NCBI RefSeq assembly: GCF_050947335.1
Contig: NW_027473520.1
Coordinates: 186,001 to 250,000, forward strand
Length of the DNA: 64,000 bases
Source: Megachile rotundata
Lineage: Eukaryota > Arthropoda > Insecta > Hymenoptera > Megachilidae
Reading direction: 5' to 3'
The notes beneath the pieces were generated by a model. That model ran no database searches and was not told the origin of the DNA. It saw only the letters and a program-made list of their open reading frames with translations. The position numbers and the translations under genes were made by a program. Shown piece after piece: positions 26,901 to 39,681 of this stretch (the first letter of the stretch is position 1; every line of letters begins with the position of its first letter).

Positions 26901-29900
26901 TAATAATATGAGTTAGATTGATAATAATAAGAGTAATAAGTATAGTAATTGTCATTCTATCGATCATATAAGCATAATATGGCTAATAGTATGAGTTAGA
27001 TTGATAATAATAAGAGTAATAAGTATAGTAATTGTCGCCCTATCGACCATATCCACATTATATGGCCAATAATATGAGTTAGATTGATAATAATAAGGGT
27101 AATAAGTATAGTAATTGTAGTTCTAGCGATCATGTAAGCATAATATGGCTAATAATATGATTTAGATTGATAATAATAAGAGAAACAAGTATAGTAATTG
27201 TCGTTCAATCGATCATATAAGCATAATATGGCTAATAATATGAGTTGGATTGATAATACTAAGAGTAATAAGTATAGTTATTGTCGCTCTATCGACCATA
27301 TAAGCATAATATGGCTAATAATATGAGTTAGATTGATAATAATAAGTGTAACAAGTATAGCAATTGTCGTTCTATCGATAATATAAGCATAATATGGATA
27401 ATAATATGAGTTAGATTGATAATAATAAGAGTAACAACTATAGTAATTGTCCTTCTATCGATAATATAAGCATAATATGGCTAATAATATGAGTTAGATT
27501 GATAATAATAAGAGTAACAAGTATAGTAATTGTCTTTCTATCGATCATATAAGCATAATATGGCTAATAATATGAGTTAGATTGATAATAATAAGAGTAA
27601 CAACTATAGTAATTGTCCTTCTATCGATAATATAAGCATAATAGAACTAATAATATGAGTTAGAATGATAATAATAAGAGTAACAAGTATAGTAATTGTC
27701 GTTCAATCGATCCTATAAGCATAGTATGGCTAATAATATGAGTTCGATTGATGATCGCAAGAGTTGTAGGCATAGTGATTGTCGTTCTACCGATCATATC
27801 CGCATAATATGGTTAATGATATGAGTTGGATTGATAATAATAAGAGTAATAAGTATAGTAATTGTCGTTCTATCTATCATATAAGCATAATATGGCTAAT
27901 AATATGTGTTAGATTGATAATAGTAAGAGTAATGAGTATAGTAATTGTCGTTCAATCAATCATATAAGCATAATGTGGCTAATAATATGAGTTAGATTAA
28001 TAATAGTAGGAGTAATACGTATAGTAATTGTCGTCCTATCGATCATATCCACATAATATGGCCAATAATATGAGTTAGATTGATAATAATAAGAGTAATG
28101 AGTATAGTAATTGTCGTCCTATCGATCATATCCACATAATAAGGCCAATAATATGAGTTAGATTGATAATAAGAAGAGTAATAAGTATAGTAATTGTCGT
28201 CCTATCGATCATATCCACATAATATGGCCAATAATATGAGTTAGATTGATAATAATAAGAGTAACAAGTATAGTAATTGTCTCTCTATCGATCATATAAG
28301 CATAATATGGCTAATAATATGAGTTAGATTGATAATAATAAGCGTAACAAGTATAGTAATTGTCGTTCTACCGAGCATATCTGCATAATATGGTTAATAA
28401 TATGAGTTAGATTGATAATAATAAGAGTAATAAGTATAGTAATTGTCATTCTATCGATCATATAAGCATAATATGGCTAATAGTATGAGTTAGATTGATA
28501 ATAATAAGAGTAATAAGTATAGTAATTGTCGCCCTATCGACCATATCCACATTATATGGCCAATAATATGAGTTAGATTGATAATAATAAGGGTAATAAG
28601 TATAGTAATTGTAGTTCTAGCGATCATGTAAGCATAATATGGCTAATAATATGATTTAGATTGATAATAATAAGAGAAACAAGTATAGTAATTGTCGTTC
28701 AATCGATCATATAAGCATAATATGGCTAATAATATGAGTTGGATTGATAATACTAAGAGTAATAAGTATAGTTATTGTCGCTCTATCGACCATATAAGCA
28801 TAATATGGCTAATAATATGAGTTAGATTGATAATAATAAGTGTAACAAGTATAGCAATTGTCGTTCTATCGATAATATAAGCATAATATGGATAATAATA
28901 TGAGTTTGATTGATAATAATAAGAGTAATAAGTATAGTAATTGCCCTTCAATCGATCATATAAGCATAATATGGCTAATAATATGAGTTAGATTGATAAT
29001 AATAAGAGTAACAAGTATAGTAGTTGTCGTTCTATCGATAATATAAGCATAATATGGCTAATAATATGAGTTAGATTAATAATAATAAGAGTAACAAGTG
29101 TAGTAATTGTCGTTCTATCGATAATATAAGCATAATATGGCTAATAATATGAGTTAGATTGATAATAATAAGAGTAATAAGTATAATAATTGTCGTTCTA
29201 TCGATCATATAAGCATAGTTTGGCTAATAATATGAGTTAGATTAATAATAATAAGAGTAACAAGTATAGTAATGGTCGTTCTATCGGTAATATAAACATA
29301 ATATGGCTAATAATATGAGTTAGATTGATAATAATAAGCGTAACAAGTATAGTAATTGTCGTTCAATCGATCATATAAGCATAATATGGCTAATAATATG
29401 TGTTCGATTGATAATAGCAAGAGTAATAGGCATAGTGATTGTCGTTCTACCGATCATATCTGCATAATATGGTTAATAATATGAGGTAGATTGATAATAA
29501 TAAGAGTAATAAGTATAATAATTGTCTTTCTATCGACCATATAAGCATAATATGGCTAATAGTATGTGTTAGATTGATAATAGTAAGAGTAATAAGTAGA
29601 GTAATTGTCGTTCTATCTATCATATAAGCATAATATGGCTAATAATATGTGTTAGATTGATAATAGTAAGAGTAATGAGTATAGTAATTGTCGTTCAATC
29701 GATCATATAAGCATAATGTGGCTAATAATATGAGTTAGATTAATAATAGTAGGAGTAATACGTATAGTAATTGTCGTCCTATCGATCATATCCACATAAT
29801 ATGGCCAATAATATGAGTTAGATTGATAATAATAAGAGTAATGAGTATAGTAATTGTCGTCCTATCGATCATATCCACATAATATGGCCAATAATATGAG

Positions 29901-30030
29901 TTAGATTGATAATAAGAAGAGTAATAAGTATAGTGATTGTCGTTCTATCGATCATATAAGCATAATATGGCTAATAATATGAGTTAGATTGATAATAATA
30001 AGCGTAACAAGTATAGTAATTGTCGTTCAA
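19940..30030 (+). repeat. Higher-order repeat R, copy R2 (internally expanded, complete)
   Basis: R2 carries AATTCGGC (20007), GATTGTAAATAAT (20441), four marker sites (22799, 24044, 26285, 27779) and the distal GCCCTTC part (28943). Its left part is 11786 bp (142 monomers) from R1. After the loss of three monomers near 23830 the offset becomes 11537 bp (139 monomers). It shares with R1 the private ACCGAGCAT change (16834 and 28371), so R1 and R2 descend from one expanded unit. It also has its own change GATGATCGC near 27750. The right edge joins a partial connector near 30030. Confidence 0.83.
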
Positions 30031-30479
30031 TCGATCATATAAGCATAGTATGGCTAATAATATGAGTTAGATTGATAATAATAAGAGTAACAAGTATAGT
30101 AGTTGTCGTTCTATCGATCATATAAGCATAGTATGGCTAATAATATGAGTTAGATTGATAATAATAAGAGTAGTGAGCATAGTAATTGTCGTTCTATCGA
30201 TCATATAAGCATAATATGGCTAATAATATGTGTTAGATTGATAATAGTAAGAGTAATGAGTATAGTAATTGTCGTTCAATCAATCATATAAGCATAATGT
30301 GGCTAATAATATGAGTTAGATTAATAATAGTAGGAGTAATACGTATAGTAATTGTCGTCCTATCGATCATATCCACATAATATGGCCAATAATATGAGTT
30401 AGATTGATAATAATAAGAGTAATGAGTATAGTAATTGTCGTCCTATCGATCATATCCACATAATAAGGCCAATAATATG

Positions 30480-33400
30480 AGTTAGATTGATAATAATAAG
30501 AGTAATAAGTATAATAATTGTCGTTCTATCGATCATATAAGCATAATTCGGCTAATAATATGAGTTAGATTAATAATAATAAGAGTAACAAGTATAGTAA
30601 TGGTCGTTCTCTCGGTAATATAAACATAATATGGCTAATACTATGAGTTAGATTGATAATAATAAGCGTAACAAGTATAGTAATTGTCGTTCAATCGATC
30701 ATATAAGCATAATATGACTAATAATATGTGTTCGATTGATAATAGCAAGAGTAATAGGCATAGTGATTGTCGTTCTACCGATCATATCTGCATAATATGG
30801 TTAATAATATGAGTTAGATTGATAATAATAAGAGTAATAACTATAGTAATTGTTGTTCTATAGATCATATAAGCATAATATGGCTAATAATATGAGTTGG
30901 ATTGATAATAATAGGAGTAACAAGTAGAGTAATTGTCGTTCAATCGATCATATAAGCATAATATGGCTAATAATATGAGTTAGATTGTAAATAATAAGAG
31001 TAATAAGTATAGTAATTGTCGTTCTATCGATCATATAAGCATAATATGGCTAATAATATGAGTTAGATTAATAATAATAAGAGTAACAAGTATAGTAATG
31101 GTCGTTCTATCGATAATATAAGCATAATATGGCTAATAATATGAGTTAGATTGATAATAATAAGAGTAATAAGTTTAGTAATTGTCGTTCTATCGATCAT
31201 ATAAGCATAATATGGCTAATAATATGTGTTAGATTGATAATAGTAAGAGCAATAAGTATAGTAATTGTCGTTCAATCGATCATATAAGCATAATGTGGCT
31301 AATAATATGAGTTAGATTAATAATAGTAAGAGTAATACGTATAGTAATTGTAGTTCTATCGATCATATCCACATAATATGGCCAATAATATGAGATAGAT
31401 TGATAATAATAAGAGTAATAAGTATAGTAATTGTCGTCCTATCGATCATATCTACATAATATGGCCAATAATATGAGTTAGATTGATAATAATAAGAGTA
31501 GTAAGTATAGTAATTGTCGTCCTATCGATCATATCCACATAATATGGCCAATAATATGAGTTAGATTGATAATAATAAGAGTAACAAGTATAGTAATTGT
31601 CTTTCTATCGATCATATAAGCATAATATGGCTAATAATATGAGTTAGATTGATAATAATAAGAGTAACAACTATAGTAATTGTCCTTCTATCGATAATAT
31701 AACCATAATAGGGCTAATAATATGAGTTAGATTGATAATAATAAGCGTAACAAGTATAGTAATTGTCGTTCAATCGATCCTATAAGCATAGTATGGCTAA
31801 TAATATGAGTTCGATTGATAATCGCAAGAGTTGTAGGCATAGTGATTGTCGTTCTACCGATCATATCTGCATAATATGGTTAATAATATGAGTTAGATTG
31901 ATAATAATAAGAGTAATAAGTATAGTAATTGTCGTTCTATCGATCATATAAGCATAATATGGCTAATAATATGAGTTAGATTGATAATAATAAGCGTAAC
32001 AAGTATAGTAACTGTCGTTCAATCGATCATATAAGCATAATGTGGCTAATAATATGAGTTAGATTGATAATAATAAGAGTAATACGTATAGTAATTGTCG
32101 TCCTATCGATCATATCCACATAATATGGCCAATAATATGAGTTAGATTGATAATAATATGAGTAACAAGTATAGTAATTGTCTTTCTATCGATCATATAA
32201 GCATAATGTGGCTAATAATATGAGTTAGATTGATAATAATAAGAGTAACATCTATAGAAATTGTCCTTCTATCGATAATATAAGCATAATATGGCTAATA
32301 ATATGAGTTAGATTGATAATAATAAGCGTAACAAGAATAGTAATTGTCGTTCAATCGATCATATAAGCATAGTATGGCTAATAATATGAGTTAGATAGAT
32401 AATAATAAGAGTAATAAGTATAGTAATTGTCGTTCTATCGATCATATGAGCATAATATAGCTAATAATATGAGTTAGATTGATAATAATAAGAGTAACAA
32501 GTATAGTAATTGCCTTTCCATCGATTATATAAGCATAATATGGCTAATAATATGAGTTAGATTGATAATAATAAGAGTAACAACTATAGTAATTGTCCTT
32601 CTTTCGATAATATAAGCATAATATGGCTAACAATATGAGTTAGATTGATAATAATAAGCGTAACAAGTATAGTAATTGTCGTTCAGTCGATCATATAAGC
32701 ATAATATGGCTAATAATATGAGTTCGATTGATAATAGCAAGAGTAATACGCATAATGATTGTCGTTCTACCGATCATATCTGCATAATATGTTTAATAAT
32801 ATGAGTTAGATTGATAATAATAAGAGTAATAAGTATAGTAATTGTCGTCCTATCGATCATATCCACATAATATGGCCAATAATATGAGTTAGATTGATAA
32901 TAATAAGAGTAACAAGTATAGTAATTGTCTTTCCATCGATCATATAAGCATAATATGGCTAATAATATGAGTTAGATTGATAATAATAAGAGTAACAACT
33001 ATAGTAATTGTCCTTCTATCGATAATATAAGCATAATATGGCTAATAATATGAGTTAGATTGATAATAATAAGAGTAACAAGTATAGTAATTGTCTTTCT
33101 ATCGATCATATAAGCATAATATGGCTAATAATATGAGTTAGATTGATAATAATAAGAGTAACAACTATAGTAATTGTCCTTCTATCGATAATATAAGCAT
33201 AATAGAACTAATAATATGAGTTAGAATGATAATAATAAGAGTAACAAGTATAGTAATTGTCGTTCAATCGATCCTATAAGCATAGTATGGCTAATAATAT
33301 GAGTTCGATTGATAATCGCAAGAGTTGTAGGCATAGTGATTGTCGTTCTACCGATCATATCCGCATAATATGGTTAATGATATGAGTTGGATTGATAATA

Positions 33401-35704
33401 ATAAGAGTAATAAGTATAGTAATTGTCGTTCTATCTATCATATAAGCATAATATGGCTAATAATATGTGTTAGATTGATAATAGTAAGAGTAATGAGTAT
33501 AGTAATTGTCGTTCAATCAATCATATAAGCATAATGTGGCTAATAATATGAGTTAGATTAATAATAGTAGGAGTAATACGTATAGTAATTGTCGTCCTAT
33601 CGATCATATCCACATAATATGGCCAATAATATGAGTTAGATTGATAATAATAAGAGTAATGAGTATAGTAATTGTCGTCCTATCGATCATATCCACATAA
33701 TAAGGCCAATAATATGAGTTAGATTGATAATAAGAAGAGTAATAAGTATAGTAATTGTCGTCCTATCGATCATATCCACATAATATGGCCAATAATATGA
33801 GTTAGATTGATAATAATAAGAGTAACAAGTATAGTAATTGTCTCTCTATCGATCATATAAGCATAATATGGCTAATAATATGAGTTAGATTGATAATAAT
33901 AAGCGTAACAAGTATAGTAATTGTCGTTCTACCGATCATATCTGCATAATATGGTTAATAATATGAGTTAGATTGATAATAATAAGAGTAATAAGTATAG
34001 TAATTGTCATTCTATCGATCATATAAGCATAATATGGCTAATAGTATGAGTTAGATTGATAATAATAAGAGTAATAAGTATAGTAATTGTCGCCCTATCG
34101 ACCATATCCACATTATATGGCCAATAATATGAGTTAGATTGATAATAATAAGGGTAATAAGTATAGTAATTGTAGTTCTAGCGATCATGTAAGCATAATA
34201 TGGCTAATAATATGATTTAGATTGATAATAATAAGAGAAACAAGTATAGTAATTGTCGTTCAATCGATCATATAAGCATAATATGGCTAATAATATGAGT
34301 TGGATTGATAATACTAAGAGTAATAAGTATAGTTATTGTCGCTCTATCGACCATATAAGCATAATATGGCTAATAATATGAGTTAGATTGATAATAATAA
34401 GTGTAACAAGTATAGCAATTGTCGTTCTATCGATAATATAAGCATAATATGGATAATAATATGAGTTTGATTGATAATAATAAGAGTAATAAGTATAGTA
34501 ATTGCCCTTCAATCGATCATATAAGCATAATATGGCTAATAATATGAGTTAGATTGATAATAATAAGAGTAACAAGTATAGTAGTTGTCGTTCTATCGAT
34601 AATATAAGCATAATATGGCTAATAATATGAGTTAGATTAATAATAATAAGAGTAACAAGTGTAGTAATTGTCGTTCTATCGATAATATAAGCATAATATG
34701 GCTAATAATATGAGTTAGATTGATAATAATAAGAGTAATAAGTATAATAATTGTCGTTCTATCGATCATATAAGCATAATTTGGCTAATAATATGAGTTA
34801 GATTAATAATAATAAGAGTAACAAGTATAGTAATGGTCGTTCTATCGGTAATATAAACATAATATGGCTAATAATATGAGTTAGATTGATAATAATAAGC
34901 GTAACAAGTATAGTAATTGTCGTTCAATCGATCATATAAGCATAATATGGCTAATAATATGTGTTCGATTGATAATAGCAAGAGTAATAGGCATAGTGAT
35001 TGTCGTTCTACCGATCATATCTGCATAATATGGTTAATAATATGAGGTAGATTGATAATAATAAGAGTAATAAGTATAATAATTGTCTTTCTATCGACCA
35101 TATAAGCATAATATGGCTAATAGTATGTGTTAGATTGATAATAGTAAGAGTAATAAGTAGAGTAATTGTCGTTCTATCTATCATATAAGCATAATATGGC
35201 TAATAATATGTGTTAGATTGATAATAGTAAGAGTAATGAGTATAGTAATTGTCGTTCAATCGATCATATAAGCATAATGTGGCTAATAATATGAGTTAGA
35301 TTAATAATAGTAGGAGTAATACGTATAGTAATTGTCGTCCTATCGATCATATCCACATAATATGGCCAATAATATGAGTTAGATTGATAATAATAAGAGT
35401 AATGAGTATAGTAATTGTCGTCCTATCGATCATATCCACATAATATGGCCAATAATATGAGTTAGATTGATAATAAGAAGAGTAATAAGTATAGTAATTG
35501 TCGTTCTATCGATCATATAAGCATAATATGGCTAATAATATGAGTTAGATTGATAATAATAAGCGTAACAAGTATAGTAATTGTCGTTCAATCGATCATA
35601 TCCACATAATATGGCAAATAATATGAGTTAGATTGATAATAATAAGAGTAACAAGTATAGTAATTGTCGTTCTATCGACCATATAAGCATAATATGGCTA
35701 ATAA
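30480..35704 (+). repeat. Higher-order repeat R, copy R3 (compact form)
   Basis: The markers are AATTCGGC (30548), GATTGTAAATAAT (30982), the TGGATTG/TCTATC pair (33340), GCCCTTC (34504) and GGCAAATAAT (about 35611). It lacks the 45-monomer expansion, like R0. The distal half is offset by 5561 bp (67 monomers) from R2, and the proximal half by 10541 bp (127 monomers). Unlike R0 it has the four extra monomers between the second and third markers. A small private change, TATAACCAT, is seen near 31700. Confidence 0.84.
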
Positions 35705-38308
35705 TATGAGTTAGATTGATAATAATAAGAGTAACAAGTATAGTAATTGCCTTTCCATCGATTATATAAGCATAATATGGCTAATAATATGAGTTAGATT
35801 GATAATAATAAGAGTAACAACTATAGTAATTGTCCTTCTTTCGATAATATAAGCATAATATGGCTAACAATATGAGTTAGATTGATAATAATAAGCGTAA
35901 CAAGTATAGTAATTGTCGTTCAGTCTATCATATAAGCATAATATGGCTAATAATATGAGTTCGATTGATAATAGCAAGAGTAATACGCATAATGATTGTC
36001 GTTCTACCGATCATATCTGCATAATATGTTTAATAATATGAGTTAGATTGATAATAATAAGAGTAATAAGTATAGTAATTGTCGTCCTATCGATCATATC
36101 CACATAATATGGCCAATAATATGAGTTAGATTGATAATAATAAGAGTAACAAGTATAGTAATTGTCTTTCCATCGATCATATAAGCATAATATGGCTAAT
36201 AATATGAGTTAGATTGATAATAATAAGAGTAACAACTATAGTAATTGTCCTTCTATCGATAATATAAGCATAATATGGCTAATAATATGAGTTAGATTGA
36301 TAATAATAAGAGTAACAAGTATAGTAATTGTCTTTCTATCGATCATATAAGCATAATATGGCTAATAATATGAGTTAGATTGATAATAATAAGAGTAACA
36401 ACTATAGTAATTGTCCTTCTATCGATAATATAAGCATAATAGAACTAATAATATGAGTTAGAATGATAATAATAAGAGTAACAAGTATAGTAATTGTCGT
36501 TCAATCGATCCTATAAGCATAGTATGGCTAATAATATGAGTTCGATTGATAATCGCAAGAGTTGTAGGCATAGTGATTGTCGTTCTACCGATCATATCCG
36601 CATAATATGGTTAATGATATGAGTTGGATTGATAATAATAAGAGTAATAAGTATAGTAATTGTCGTTCTATCTATCATATAAGCATAATATGGCTAATAA
36701 TATGTGTTAGATTGATAATAGTAAGAGTAATGAGTATAGTAATTGTCGTTCAATCAATCATATAAGCATAATGTGGCTAATAATATGAGTTAGATTAATA
36801 ATAGTAGGAGTAATACGTATAGTAATTGTCGTCCTATCGATCATATCCACATAATATGGCCAATAATATGAGTTAGATTGATAATAATAAGAGTAATGAG
36901 TATAGTAATTGTCGTCCTATCGATCATATCCACATAATAAGGCCAATAATATGAGTTAGATTGATAATAAGAAGAGTAATAAGTATAGTAATTGTCGTCC
37001 TATCGATCATATCCACATAATATGGCCAATAATATGAGTTAGATTGATAATAATAAGAGTAACAAGTATAGTAATTGTCTCTCTATCGATCATATAAGCA
37101 TAATATGGCTAATAATATGAGTTAGATTGATAATAATAAGCGTAACAAGTATAGTAATTGTCGTTCTACCGATCATATCTGCATAATATGGTTAATAATA
37201 TGAGTTAGATTGATAATAATAAGAGTAATAAGTATAGTAATTGTCATTCTATCGATCATATAAGCATAATATGGCTAATAGTATGAGTTAGATTGATAAT
37301 AATAAGAGTAATAAGTATAGTAATTGTCGCCCTATCGACCATATCCACATTATATGGCCAATAATATGAGTTAGATTGATAATAATAAGGGTAATAAGTA
37401 TAGTAATTGTAGTTCTAGCGATCATGTAAGCATAATATGGCTAATAATATGATTTAGATTGATAATAATAAGAGAAACAAGTATAGTAATTGTCGTTCAA
37501 TCGATCATATAAGCATAATATGGCTAATAATATGAGTTGGATTGATAATACTAAGAGTAAATAGTATAGTTATTGTCGCTCTATCGACCATATAAGCATA
37601 ATATGGCTAATAATATGAGTTAGATTGATAATAATAAGTGTAACAAGTATAGCAATTGTCGTTCTATCGATAATATAAGCATAATATGGATAATAATATG
37701 AGTTTGATTGATAATAATAAGAGTAATAAGTATAGTAATTGCCCTTCAATCGATCATATAAGCATAATATGGCTAATAATATGAGTTAGATTGATAATAA
37801 TAAGAGTAACAAGTATAGTAGTTGTCGTTCTATCGATAATATAAGCATAATATGGCTAATAATATGAGTTAGATTAATAATAATAAGAGTAACAAGTGTA
37901 GTAATTGTCGTTCTATCGATAATATAAGCATAATATGGCTAATAATATGAGTTAGATTGATAATAATAAGAGTAATAAGTATAATAATTGTCGTTCTATC
38001 GATCATATAAGCATAATTTGGCTAATAATATGAGTTAGATTAATAATAATAAGAGTAACAAGTATAGTAATGGTCGTTCTATCGGTAATATAAACATAAT
38101 ATGGCTAATAATATGAGTTAGATTGATAATAATAAGCGTAACAAGTATAGTAATTGTCGTTCAATCGATCATATAAGCATAATATGGCTAATAATATGTG
38201 TTCGATTGATAATAGCAAGAGTAATAGGCATAGTGATTGTCGTTCTACCGATCATATCTGCATAATATGGTTAATAATATGAGGTAGATTGATAATAATA
38301 AGAGTAAT
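35705..38308 (+). repeat. 39-monomer partial duplication of R3
   Basis: This stretch repeats about 32468-35071 at an offset of 3237 bp (39 monomers). Examples are CATCGATTATAT at 32519 and 35756, the marker at 33340 and 36577, and GCCCTTC at 34504 and 37741. It begins in a monomer shared with the GTAACAAG/TTGCCTTTCC type and ends near 38308, where AAGAGTAAT continues as GAGTATAG instead of AAGTATAATAATTG. Private changes include CAGTCTATC (35933) and AGTAAATAG (37557). Confidence 0.82.
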
Positions 38309-38519
38309 GAGTATAGTAATTGTCGTCCTATCGATCATATCCACATAATATGGCCAATAATATGAGTTAGATTGATAATAAGAAGAGTAATAAGTATAGT
38401 AATTGTCGTTCTATCGATCATATAAGCATAATATGGCTAATAATATGAGTTAGATTGATAATAATAAGCGTAACAAGTATAGTAATTGTCGTTCAATCGA
38501 TCATATCCACATAATATGG

Positions 38520-39681
38520 CAAATAATATGAGTTAGATTGATAATAATAAGAGTAACAAGTATAGTAATTGTCGTTCTATCGACCATATAAGCATAATAT
38601 GGCTAATAGTATGTGTTAGATTGATAATAGTAAGAGTAATAAGTATAGTAATTGTCGCTCAATCGATCATATAAGCATAATGTGGCAAATAATATGAGTT
38701 AGATTAATAATAGTAAGAGTAATACGTATAGTAATTGTCGTCCTATCCATCATATCCACATAATATGGCCAATAATATGAGTTAGATTGATAGTAATAAG
38801 AGTAGTAAGTATAGTAATTGTCGTCCTATTGATCATATCCACATAATATGGCCAATAATATCAGTTGGATTGATAATAATAAGAGTAACAAGTATAGTAA
38901 TTGTCTTTCTATCGATCATATAAGCATAATATGGCTAATAATATGAGTTAGATTGATAATAATAAGCGTAACAAGTATAGTAATTGTCGTTCAATCGATC
39001 ATATAAGCAGAATATGGCTAATAATATGAGTTAGATTGATAATAATAAGCGTAACAAGTATAGTAATTGTCGTTCAATCGATCATATCCACATAATATGG
39101 CAAATAATATGAGTTAGATTGATAATAATAAGAGTAACTAGTATAGTAATTGTCGTTCTATTGACCATATAAGGATAATATGGCTAATACTATGTGTTAG
39201 ATTGATAATAGTAAGAGTAATAAGTATATTAATTGTCGTTCAATCGATCATATAAGCATAATGTGGCAAATAATATGAGTTAGATTAATAATAGTAAGAG
39301 TAATACGTATAGTAATTGTCGTCCTATCCATCATATCCACATAATATGGCCAATAATATGAGTTAGATTGATAGTAATAAGAGTAGTAAGTATAGTAATT
39401 GTCGTCCTATCGATCATATCCACATAATATGGCCAATAATATGAGTTAGATTGATAATAATAAGAGTAACAAGTATAGTAATTGTCTTTCTATCGATCAT
39501 ATAAGCATAATATGGCTAATAATATGAGTTAGATTGATAATAATAAGCGTAACAAGTATAGTAATTGTCGTTCAATCGATCATATAAGCATAGTATGGCT
39601 AATAATATGAGTTCGATTGATAATCGCAAGAGTAGTAGGCATAGTAATTGTCGTTCTATCGATCATATAAGCATAATATGG
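38520..39681 (+). repeat. Pair of 7-monomer segments (2 x 581 bp)
   Basis: Markers in 38520-39100 recur 581 bp (7 monomers) later in 39101-39681: GGCAAATAAT after TCCACAT (38520 and 39101), GTGGCAAATAAT (38685 and 39266) and GATAGTAATAAGAGTAG (near 38791 and 39372). The two copies then diverge: the first has ATCAGTTGGATTG near 38850 and the second GAGTTAGATTG. A related stretch with the rare GTAACTAGTATAG lies at 47936, 8800 bp from 39136 (106 monomers plus the two inserted bases between). Confidence 0.74.
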
